Positions 1 to 6,274 of a DNA stretch of 12,181 bases are shown here, piece after piece; within the stretch, counting starts at the first letter, position 1; each line of letters begins with the position of its first letter. Location: the NCBI GenBank assembly GCA_030539415.1, contig JAUNSE010000030.1, positions 1 through 12,181 of the forward strand. The letters run 5' to 3'. The position numbers and the translations under genes are program-made. The DNA is from Desulfovibrionaceae bacterium. GTDB lineage: Bacteria > Desulfobacterota > Desulfovibrionia > Desulfovibrionales > Desulfovibrionaceae. The notes below the pieces were generated by a model that searched no databases, had not been told where the DNA came from, and was given only the letters and a program-made list of their open reading frames with translations.

Positions 1-204
1 CGCCCTGCTCCTGCTGCAGACAGCGGAAGACTTTCAATATGAAACAGAAGGCCTGGATTTGCGTCCAGGCCTTCTGCTGTATCCGGCTCCTGCAATGGAG
101 CGGAAAAGAAACGGTGCGGGAAAAGTGAAAACGCTGCCGGCATGAGGGAGGAAAAGCGGAAATTCGGCTGTCCGCTCCATCCCTCTTCTGCCGGCTGACT
201 CGGA
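1..204. other. Intergenic stretch at window edge
   Basis: No gene can be supported here. Short open frames enter from the left edge: one ends at 40-42 (TGA), just before the hairpin at 45-76, and another stays open to about 145. Either could be the last codons of an upstream plus-strand gene, but too little is visible to decide. The stretch holds a perfect 13-bp hairpin (45-76) and a separated 10-bp inverted repeat (95-104 with 171-180), and then reaches the stop codon of the minus-strand EIIC gene at 205. Confidence 0.5.
45..76. terminator. Perfect 13-bp hairpin, probable terminator
   Basis: CAGAAGGCCTGGA (45-57) pairs perfectly with TCCAGGCCTTCTG (64-76) around the 6-nt loop TTTGCG. Read on the minus strand the stem is followed by TTTCATATTG, a weak U-tract. 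It could therefore end transcription from the minus-strand EIIC gene, whose stop lies about 130 nt upstream. On the plus strand it comes 2 nt after a possible stop codon (40-42) but no T-run follows. Direction is undecided and it may act both ways. Confidence 0.55.
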
Positions 205-1296
205 CTACTTCAAAGTCATGTCGCCCCTTTTCACCCAGCCCATGCGCATCAGCACAATGTTGATAAGTGGGCAGAGCACGGCCGGCAGGATGAAGCAGAT
301 GGTTGCGAGAGCCGTCCAGTCGAAAGCGGTGATGGGGCCTCTGACTCCGGCGGCGACGTCTCTGACCCAGCCTGTGTAGACACCGATCTGCCCCACCAGT
401 CCGCATGTGCCCATGCCCGACGAGACGGCCGGACCGTTCATTTCCAGACGGAAGAAGCATGTGGCAAGCGGGCCGGTGATGGCCGATGTCACGATGGGGG
501 CGATCCATATCCTGGGATTCTTCACGATGTTGCCCATCTGCAGCATGCTCGTGCCAATGCCCTGAGAGATCAGGCCGCTCCAGCGGTTTTCAGGAAAGGA
601 CATTGCCGCGAAGCCAACCATCTGGGCGCAGCAGCCGGCCACGGCCGCTCCTCCGGCCAGACCCGTGAGCCCCAGAGCCGCGCAGATGGCGGCCGAGGAT
701 ATGGGCAGGGTCAGGGCTATGCCCACCAGCATGGAAATGAGCACGCCCATGACAAAGGGCTGCAGATTGGTGGCCCACATGATGAGCGTGCCTAGCTTCA
801 TGGCTGCCGAGCCAAGGGCCGGTGCCCACCAGGCGGACAGCAGCAGGCCCGTGCCGATGGTCACGAGCGGGGTCACCAGAATGTCGATTCTGGTTTCCCT
901 GCTCACAGCCTTGCCGGCCTCGGATGCCGCTATGGCCACAAAGAGGACGGCCAGCGGGCCGCCGGCGCCGCCGAGCGCGTTGGAGGAAAAGCCCACGGTG
1001 ATCAGGGAGAAGAGCACCAGCGGCGGGCAGCGCAGGGCATAGCCAATGGCCACGGCCATGGCCGGGCCGCTCATGGCGGCGGCCAGTCCGCCCACGGTGT
1101 AGCTCACGCCGCGGACAGAGACCAGAGACTGGGTCAGAAAATCTATCTGCAGCTGCGTGCCGAGGGTGTCTATGATGGTGCCTATCAGCAGAGAGCAGAA
1201 AAGTCCCTGGGCCATGGCGCCCAGTGCGTCTATGCCGTAGCGTCTGAGCGAGATTTCAATGTCCTTTCGGCGCAGAAAGGCCTGCAGTCTGTTCAT
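205..1296 (-). CDS. Orphan PTS EIIC-like membrane protein
   Basis: The 363-residue polytopic membrane protein looks like the PTS_EIIC_2 family. It is rich in Gly, Ala and hydrophobic segments. The C-terminal half has the family-typical run GIGTSMLQMGNIVKNP (about 246-261), followed by IWIAPIVTSAITGPL and, near 294-305, GMGTCGLVGQIG. No EIIA or EIIB domain is fused or encoded nearby, so a phosphotransfer role cannot be inferred; it could be a permease or sensor using the EIIC fold. Substrate is unknown. The start was placed at the ATG at 1296 because an AAAGGAG lies about 13 nt upstream and the protein then begins with a short basic N-terminus (MNRLQAFLRRKD). The frame stays open upstream, but that part overlaps the preceding AEC gene and is not protein-like. 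It lies 113 bp behind the AEC permease with no clear promoter between, so co-transcription is possible. Confidence 0.8.
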   Translation of the reverse strand: MNRLQAFLRRKDIEISLRRYGIDALGAMAQGLFCSLLIGTIIDTLGTQLQIDFLTQSLVSVRGVSYTVGGLAAAMSGPAMAVAIGYALRCPPLVLFSLITVGFSSNALGGAGGPLAVLFVAIAASEAGKAVSRETRIDILVTPLVTIGTGLLLSAWWAPALGSAAMKLGTLIMWATNLQPFVMGVLISMLVGIALTLPISSAAICAALGLTGLAGGAAVAGCCAQMVGFAAMSFPENRWSGLISQGIGTSMLQMGNIVKNPRIWIAPIVTSAITGPLATCFFRLEMNGPAVSSGMGTCGLVGQIGVYTGWVRDVAAGVRGPITAFDWTALATICFILPAVLCPLINIVLMRMGWVKRGDMTLK

Positions 1297-1409
1297 GGAG
1301 AGAAGGAGACTCCTTTGCGCAGGCCGGCAGAAGCCGCGGGCGCAGTAAAGAGATAAAGGAAGAGGGATGTCTGACGGGGCCTGCGGCTGTCTCCCCGAGG
1401 CGTGCAAAA

Positions 1410-2348
1410 TCAGAAAAGACTCATGACAATGGGGATGGTCACAACACAGCAGATGGTGGTCATCGTGATGATGAGAGAGCCGAATTCCGGATCGGTCTTG
1501 TGATGGGCGCTCAGGATCGCCGCCTGCAGCACGGCGGGCAGCGCTGCCTGCAGCACGAACGTCTGCCCCACAAGAGGGTCGGGACGGAAGAGAAGGACGA
1601 CCAGTGCCGTGACTGCGGGACAGACCAGCAGCCTTCCGCAGGCGGCAATGATCAGGTCTCTGGAGAAATATCTGGAGGAGACGGCCAGTGACAGGGAAAA
1701 ACCGATATACAGCAGGGCCAGGGGCGTGGTCATCTGGCCGATAATGGCACAGGAGGCCATGATGAACGCGGGCGGCTCGATCGAGAGGAGCACGGCCGCC
1801 AGACCGGCGGCAAAGCCCAGCAGGGGAGGAGACAGCAGGGAGCGCAGGGCGCGCTGCAGGGAGAAACTGCGCTGCCGCTCGGAATCCCTGGCATCCCAGG
1901 CTATGCAGAAGCAGCCTATGGTCCAGAAGAAGGCGGCGTTGGCAAAATAGTACAGCAGGGCGAAGGGAATGGCCTTTGCCCCCAGAAGGGCTCCGCACAG
2001 GGGAATGCCGACAAAGACGGCGCTGGACGTGGAAAAGGTGGTGCAGAACAGGCCGAAATGGCGACGTTCAACCCGGCACAGCCGTCCGACCAGAATGGAG
2101 ACGGCGAAGGTGGCCACAATGGAAATGCAGGGAATGAGGGAGCCGGTCAGAAAGTGGCGCAGATCTTCATGCCCAAGAGTGGTGAGAATGGAGTGAAAGA
2201 GATAGGGGGGCAGGGCGATGCATGTCACGATGCGCGGCACCAGTCGCCTTGTTTCGGCGCCGATCCAGCCGCAGCGATCCAGCACGACGCCCACAAGAGA
2301 GACCGAGAGAAGGCTGAGAACACCGCCAAGTGCTTGCAGAAAATCCAT
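1410..2348 (-). CDS. AEC-family (auxin efflux carrier type) permease
   Basis: The predicted 312-residue inner-membrane permease has about ten hydrophobic segments in two halves separated by a hydrophilic linker around residues 152-166 (WDARDSERQRSF). This is the usual layout and length of bacterial AEC transporters. Family-like features are the N-terminal part with CIALPPYLFHSI (about 43-54), the segment STSSAVFVGIPL (about 106-117) and the C-terminal QAALPAVLQAAILSAHH (about 267-283). Bacterial members export or import small organic acids such as malate or malonate; substrate here is unknown. The start was set at the ATG at 2348, where a weak GGAT lies 5-8 nt upstream. A longer frame begins at 2414, but that codon is in the loop of the terminator-like hairpin behind ilvD and the extra 22 residues are not membrane-like. 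It follows ilvD after 95 bp on the same strand; no convincing promoter was seen. Confidence 0.85.
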   Translation of the reverse strand: MDFLQALGGVLSLLSVSLVGVVLDRCGWIGAETRRLVPRIVTCIALPPYLFHSILTTLGHEDLRHFLTGSLIPCISIVATFAVSILVGRLCRVERRHFGLFCTTFSTSSAVFVGIPLCGALLGAKAIPFALLYYFANAAFFWTIGCFCIAWDARDSERQRSFSLQRALRSLLSPPLLGFAAGLAAVLLSIEPPAFIMASCAIIGQMTTPLALLYIGFSLSLAVSSRYFSRDLIIAACGRLLVCPAVTALVVLLFRPDPLVGQTFVLQAALPAVLQAAILSAHHKTDPEFGSLIITMTTICCVVTIPIVMSLF

Positions 2349-2396
2349 ACAGATCCAGACAGATCGGGATGCGGAATCAAAAACGGACAGGACAGG

Positions 2397-2430
2397 TGCG
2401 CCGCGGAAGAACATCTTCTTCCGCGGCGCA
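2397..2430 (-). terminator. Perfect 15-bp hairpin behind ilvD
   Basis: TGCGCCGCGGAAGAA (2397-2411) and TTCTTCCGCGGCGCA (2416-2430) are exact reverse complements around a 4-nt loop. The hairpin starts 13 nt after the ilvD stop codon (2444-2446). No U-tract follows directly: the first run of five T on the minus strand is about 13 nt further on (2383-2379). It is a probable transcription terminator or mRNA 3'-end stabiliser separating ilvD from the AEC permease gene. Confidence 0.7.
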
Positions 2431-2443
2431 GAAAGGGAACGGG

Positions 2444-4126
2444 CTAGACTTCCTTGTAGCGGGCGCCGTTGGCGGCAGAGGTCACCTGCTTTGCATAGCG
2501 GCGCAGGATGCCGTAGGGGCTCTTGGTCTCGCGGGGCTTGAATTCCGCCATGCGGCGGGCCAGCTCCTCGTCGGAGATCTTGAGCTCAAGCTTGCGGCCC
2601 GGAATGTCGATATGGATGATGTCTCCGTCGCGCACAACGCCGATGGGACCGCCGTCGGCGGCTTCGGGGGAGATGTGGCCGATGGCGGCGCCGTTCGTGC
2701 CGCCGGAGAAGCGTCCGTCTGTCAGCAGGGCCACGTCCTTGCCGAGACCCATGCCGGTGATGGCGGCTGTGGCGGAGAGCATTTCACGCATGCCCGGGCC
2801 GCCGCGGGGGCCTTCATAGAGAATGACCACAGCATCATTGGGCTTGATGTCTCCGTTCAGAATGGCCTGCATGGCCAGATGCTCACCCTCGAAGACGCGG
2901 GCGCGCACATCGCGGCAGAGCATTTCGGGAGCCACGGCCGCCTTTTTCACCACCGCGCCGTCGGGCGCGATGTTGCCGCGCAGGATGGCGATGCCGCCGT
3001 CCTTGGTGTAGGGATTGTCCAGAGGACGGATGACCTCGGGGTTGAGGATGCGCGCATGGCGCTCCTCGAGGTTTTCGCGCACGGTCTTGCCGGTGACGGT
3101 CATGCAGTCCAGCTTGATGAGGTCGGCCTTGGCGAGTTCGGCGATGACCGCCGGAATGCCGCCGGCCATTTCGAGGTCGGTCATGTAGTGCTTGCCGGCC
3201 GGGGAGAGATGGCACAGGTTGGGCGTTCTGCGGCTGATGGTGTCGAAGAGGTCCAGGTTGATGGGGAGGTGCGCCTCGCCGAAGATGGCGGGCAGGTGCA
3301 GCGTCGTGTTGGTGGAGCAGCCCAGGGCCATGTCCACGGTGATGGCGTTGCTCACGGCATCGGCGGTGACGATGTCCAGGGGGCGGATATTCTTTTCCAG
3401 CAGTTCCATGACCTTCATGCCGGCCTGCTTGGCCAGGCGGATGCGGGCCGAATAGGCGGCCGGAATGGTGCCGTTGCCGGGCAGGGCCACGCCGATGGTC
3501 TCGGCCAGGCAGTTCATGGAGTTGGCCGTGAACATGCCGGCACAGGAGCCGCAGCCGGGGCAGGCGCGCTCTTCCATGGCCTCGAGTTCCTCGGCAGAAA
3601 TCTTGCCGGCCTTGAAGCTGCCGACGGCCTCGAAGACAGTGATGAGGTCGGCTGTTTTCTCGGCGGTCACATGACCGGGCAGCATGGGGCCGCCGGAGAC
3701 GAGAATGGAGGGAATGTTCAGGCGCATCATGGCCATGAGCATGCCGGGCACGCACTTGTCGCAGTTGGGAATGAACACCAGCGCATCGAAGGCGTGGGCT
3801 CTGGCCATCAGCTCACAGGAGTCGGCGATATAGTCCCTGGAGGGCAGGGAGAAGCGCATTCCCTCGTGATTCATGGCAATGCCGTCGCAGACGGCGATTG
3901 CGGGGAATTCCAGCGGCGTGCCGCCGGCCATGCGGACACCGGCCTTGACGGCTTCCGCGAGGCGGTCGAGGTGCATGTGGCCGGGGACGACCTCGCTGGC
4001 GGCGTTGACCACGCCGACAAGGGGACGTTCCATTTCCTCGCGGGTCAGGCCCAGAGCGTAGAGCAGCGATCTGTGCGGGGCTTTCTCGAGCCCGCGCTTC
4101 ATGAGGGAGGAGAGTTTGTCTTCCAT
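2444..4126 (-). CDS. ilvD: Dihydroxy-acid dehydratase
   Basis: The enzyme dehydrates 2,3-dihydroxy-isovalerate and 2,3-dihydroxy-3-methylvalerate to the 2-oxoacid precursors of valine, leucine and isoleucine, in the cytoplasm. The 560-residue length is normal for the IlvD/Edd family. Visible signatures are NCDKCVPGM (121-129), with the cluster Cys at 122 and the conserved Lys at 124; PGCGSCAGMFTANSMNC (190-206), with the second cluster Cys at 195; ALGCSTNTTLHL (267-278); and LTDGRFSGGT (468-477). At the position where [2Fe-2S]-type enzymes carry a third Cys the sequence is VVPGHMHL (46-53), with Gly49. This is the form seen in the E. coli-type oxygen-sensitive [4Fe-4S] enzyme. The start at 4126 is supported by an AAGGA about 10-11 nt upstream and by the homologous N-terminus (LEKAPHRSLLYALGLTREE). 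A longer frame reaches 4330 but overlaps the promoter. ilvD stands alone here, with no ilvBNC or leuABCD alongside. Confidence 0.97.
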   Translation of the reverse strand: MEDKLSSLMKRGLEKAPHRSLLYALGLTREEMERPLVGVVNAASEVVPGHMHLDRLAEAVKAGVRMAGGTPLEFPAIAVCDGIAMNHEGMRFSLPSRDYIADSCELMARAHAFDALVFIPNCDKCVPGMLMAMMRLNIPSILVSGGPMLPGHVTAEKTADLITVFEAVGSFKAGKISAEELEAMEERACPGCGSCAGMFTANSMNCLAETIGVALPGNGTIPAAYSARIRLAKQAGMKVMELLEKNIRPLDIVTADAVSNAITVDMALGCSTNTTLHLPAIFGEAHLPINLDLFDTISRRTPNLCHLSPAGKHYMTDLEMAGGIPAVIAELAKADLIKLDCMTVTGKTVRENLEERHARILNPEVIRPLDNPYTKDGGIAILRGNIAPDGAVVKKAAVAPEMLCRDVRARVFEGEHLAMQAILNGDIKPNDAVVILYEGPRGGPGMREMLSATAAITGMGLGKDVALLTDGRFSGGTNGAAIGHISPEAADGGPIGVVRDGDIIHIDIPGRKLELKISDEELARRMAEFKPRETKSPYGILRRYAKQVTSAANGARYKEV

Positions 4127-4295
4127 ACTATCTACATCCTTGAATATGAATTGCGCCCGAAGAGGCGGGAACCCGTCGGTTCCTGCCGGGCATGTCGCGG
4201 CTGTATGGTGGAGACTCCGGCGGACTCTGGGACTGTCCGGACAGGGACCTGCGGGCCATGTCCGGGAGGACCAGTCCGTCCGTTTTGAGGAGTAG
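4127..4295 (-). promoter_or_regulatory. Long ilvD leader with hairpins
   Basis: This is the predicted 5' untranslated region of ilvD. It contains a 12-bp perfect palindrome CTGTCCGGACAG (4233-4244). A further hairpin at 4164-4187 has arms of 10 nt, with one mismatch, and a 4-nt loop. Neither is followed by a U-tract, so a classical attenuator is not shown. A 40-odd-codon open frame begins at the ATG at 4260 on the minus strand, but it lacks a ribosome site and is not rich in Ile, Leu or Val. The leader may carry post-transcriptional control or simply be long. Confidence 0.35.
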
Positions 4296-4301
4296 CAGGA
4301 T

Positions 4302-4330
4302 ATTCTATTGAAAATGCGCCTGCAGGTCAA
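4302..4330 (-). promoter_or_regulatory. Sigma-70-type promoter of ilvD
   Basis: On the minus strand TTGACC (4330-4325) and TAGAAT (4307-4302) are separated by exactly 17 nt. Each hexamer matches the consensus at five of six positions. Transcription should start near 4295, giving a leader of about 170 nt before the ilvD ATG. Confidence 0.7.
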
Positions 4331-4412
4331 AAGGCCGCGGCCTCGCCCTGACGGGCGGCAGGAGGGGAACGCGCCGCTTGAGGGGAAGGGGAAAAGGCGC
4401 TAGGGTGCCGCC

Positions 4413-5978
4413 ATGCAGGGAAAAACACCCACTCTTGCGCGCCGCTATCTGTTCAAGCTGCTGGCCAATATCGCCGCCGTGCCCGTCTATCTGGCCATGG
4501 AGGCCATCTTGCCTCGCGCCCTGGGGCCGAGGCTGTACGGTGAGTACAGCTTTGCCACCAATCTGTTCTATCAGATGGCCGGCTTTCTGGATATGGGCAC
4601 CAGCACCTGCATGTACAATTCGCTGTCCAGGCGCCAGACCGAGGGAGGCCTTGTTTCCTTCTATCTGCGCGTGAGCGGACTTGTCCTGCTGATAACCATG
4701 TCGGCGGGCCTCTTTCTGTCCGCGGTGCCGTCCTGCGGCAGCCTGCTGCTGCCCGATGTTCCCCTGTGGCTTGTTCCCTTTGCGGCGTTCTGGGCATTTC
4801 TGACCTGGTGGTGCCAGGTCATGCGGTCCATGAATGATGCCATAGGCGCCACCGTGCCATCGGAACTGGTGCGGACCACGGTGTCTCTGGTGGCAGTCTG
4901 CGCGCTGTGTCTGCTCTTTGTGCTGGACGCGCTCAATATTGTGACGCTGCTGGCCCAGCAGTACGCCATGCTGGGCATCACCGCCCTCGGATACTGGCTT
5001 GTCACGACGCGCTGCGGCCGGGGAACGTGGGAAAATGGCGGAAGGCTTGCCTGGTCCATCGAAAAAAAGCGTTTCAGGGCCTACTGCCGCGAATTCTATG
5101 AATATTCCAATCCGCTTTTCATCAAGGCCCTGATTGTCTTTGTCATGATAGCGGTGGAGCGGTGGCTTCTGCAGTGGTTCAACGGTTCGGCCGAGCAGGG
5201 CTTCTTCGCGCTTTCCCAGAAAGTCTGCATGGCCTGCTTCCTCTTTGTCTCGGCCATGACGCCGCTGCTCATGCGGGAGCTCTCCATATCCTGGGGGCAG
5301 AGGGATCTGGCTGCCATGGGCCGTCTGGTGGACCGGTTCGCACCGCTGCTCTATGTGGTTGCCGCCTATTTTTCCTGCTTCACCCTGGCCGAGGCTCCGG
5401 CCCTGGTCTACATTTTCGGCGGCAGCGAGTTTGCCGCGGCGGTGCTGCCGGTGCAGATTATGGCTCTCTATCCTCTGCACCAGGCCTACGGCCAGCTCGG
5501 AACGTCCATCTTTCACGCCACCGGACGCACCAGAGTGCTGCGCAACATACAGATTTGCGAGCTGTTCTACGGTCTCGGCACAGCCTGGGTGCTGCTGGCT
5601 CCGCCCGAACTCTGCGGTCTGGGCTTCGGGGCGACAGGCCTTGCCGTGAAGACGGTCTGCGTGCAGATGGTGACGGTCAATCTGTATCTGTGGCTGGCCT
5701 CGCGCTTTGTCCCCCTGCATTTCTGGCGCAATCTCGGCCATCAGGTCTGGAGCCTGCTTCTGCTTCTGGGCCTTGCCTGGCTGTGCCGCTGGCTGACGAT
5801 TGAGGCCGGTCTCGGTGACCTGACCTCCATCATGCGCTTCCTCTGCTCCGGCGTCATCTATACCGTGCTGACCGCAGCAGTCGGTCTGGCCTTCCCTGCC
5901 CTGCTGGGGCTCACCCGTCAGGATATGAAGAATCTTCTGGAGCGTTTTCTGGGCCGCTTCCTGCATCGCGGCGCTTGA
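4413..5978 (+). CDS. Polysaccharide/oligosaccharide flippase (Wzx/MATE-like)
   Basis: The 521-residue integral membrane protein probably has 12-14 transmembrane helices. It is of the MVF/Wzx 'polysaccharide biosynthesis' type, which moves lipid-linked sugar units across the inner membrane. Family-like features are the N-terminal run RYLFKLLANIAAVPVYL with an ILPRALGPRLYGEYSFA segment just after it (about 32-48), a loop with basic residues in the middle (EKKRFRAYCREFYEYSNP, about 217-234), and VYIFGGSEFAAAVLPVQIMALY (about 331-352), which resembles the second-half signature of these flippases. The start at 4413 has only a weak ribosome site (AGGGTG). No glycosyltransferase, polymerase or ligase gene is adjacent, so the glycan involved cannot be named. 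It lies divergent to ilvD and convergent to the MFS gene. A lipid II or teichuronic-type flippase is an alternative within the superfamily. Confidence 0.85.
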   Translation: MQGKTPTLARRYLFKLLANIAAVPVYLAMEAILPRALGPRLYGEYSFATNLFYQMAGFLDMGTSTCMYNSLSRRQTEGGLVSFYLRVSGLVLLITMSAGLFLSAVPSCGSLLLPDVPLWLVPFAAFWAFLTWWCQVMRSMNDAIGATVPSELVRTTVSLVAVCALCLLFVLDALNIVTLLAQQYAMLGITALGYWLVTTRCGRGTWENGGRLAWSIEKKRFRAYCREFYEYSNPLFIKALIVFVMIAVERWLLQWFNGSAEQGFFALSQKVCMACFLFVSAMTPLLMRELSISWGQRDLAAMGRLVDRFAPLLYVVAAYFSCFTLAEAPALVYIFGGSEFAAAVLPVQIMALYPLHQAYGQLGTSIFHATGRTRVLRNIQICELFYGLGTAWVLLAPPELCGLGFGATGLAVKTVCVQMVTVNLYLWLASRFVPLHFWRNLGHQVWSLLLLLGLAWLCRWLTIEAGLGDLTSIMRFLCSGVIYTVLTAAVGLAFPALLGLTRQDMKNLLERFLGRFLHRGA

Positions 5979-6128
5979 CATCCTCCACCGCCCGAAGGCC
6001 GGAGTTTTACGCAACGGTTGACAAACCCGGGAAAGGACGGGCTGGCTGCTGACAGAGAAGAGCGCGGACGGCCGTCTGTCCGGAGAATCTGCTGAAGACT
6101 CCGTTCGCAAACTGTCAGAACAGGACCG

Positions 6129-6148
6129 CCCCGCAGACCAGGGCGGGG
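6129..6148 (+). terminator. GC hairpin, possible flippase terminator
   Basis: CCCCGC (6129-6134) pairs with GCGGGG (6143-6148) around an 8-nt loop; one further G-U pair can form outside. No T-run follows on either strand. It lies about 150 nt after the flippase stop, so it is only a weak terminator candidate. Confidence 0.3.
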
Positions 6149-6204
6149 TCTGAGGGGCGGCGGTATGTCCGTGGACCAAGAGGAGAAGAAGCGGAGGAGC
6201 GGAG

Positions 6205-6228
6205 CTGTGCGGGCCCGAGCCCGCACAG
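6205..6228 (-). terminator. Perfect 10-bp hairpin behind the MFS gene
   Basis: CTGTGCGGGC (6205-6214) and GCCCGCACAG (6219-6228) are exact reverse complements with the loop CCGA. It lies about 47 nt after the MFS stop codon on the minus strand. The following minus-strand sequence is pyrimidine-rich (CTCCGCTCCTCCGCTTCTTC), not a clean U-tract. Probable terminator or 3'-end stabiliser of the MFS mRNA. Confidence 0.5.
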
Positions 6229-6274
6229 GTCGGAAATCAGGACTGGACGGGCGCGCTCCCCAGTCCTGCCAGGG

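Larger units (their letters stand above)
5979..6274. other. Convergent intergenic region with GC hairpins
   Basis: No gene is supported between the flippase stop and the MFS stop. The stretch holds three GC-rich dyads: GACGGCCGTC (6067-6076) inside a larger imperfect stem, a CCCCGC/GCGGGG stem (6129-6134 with 6143-6148), and a perfect 10-bp hairpin (6205-6228). A TTGACA at 6018-6023 has no -10 partner. Confidence 0.5.

Noticed and set aside
2349..2414. Longer start of the AEC permease at 2414
   Set aside because: The codon lies in the loop of the perfect hairpin behind ilvD and the extra residues are not membrane-like.
4132..4260. Leader peptide for ilvD attenuation
   Set aside because: The open frame from the ATG at 4260 (minus strand) has no ribosome site, is not rich in Ile, Leu or Val codons, and no terminator with a U-tract follows.
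2330..4288. Long plus-strand open frame opposite ilvD
   Set aside because: It is antisense to a full, well-conserved ilvD, is rich in Gly, His, Asp and Val, and shows no domain. It is a shadow of high-GC coding sequence.
6018..6023. TTGACA as a promoter -35 in the convergent region
   Set aside because: No -10-like sequence follows at 16-19 nt; the downstream sequence is GC-rich.
4305..6179. Long minus-strand open frame opposite the flippase
   Set aside because: Its composition (Gln, Gly, His, Arg) and lack of any motif mark it as a shadow; the plus strand encodes a clear membrane protein.
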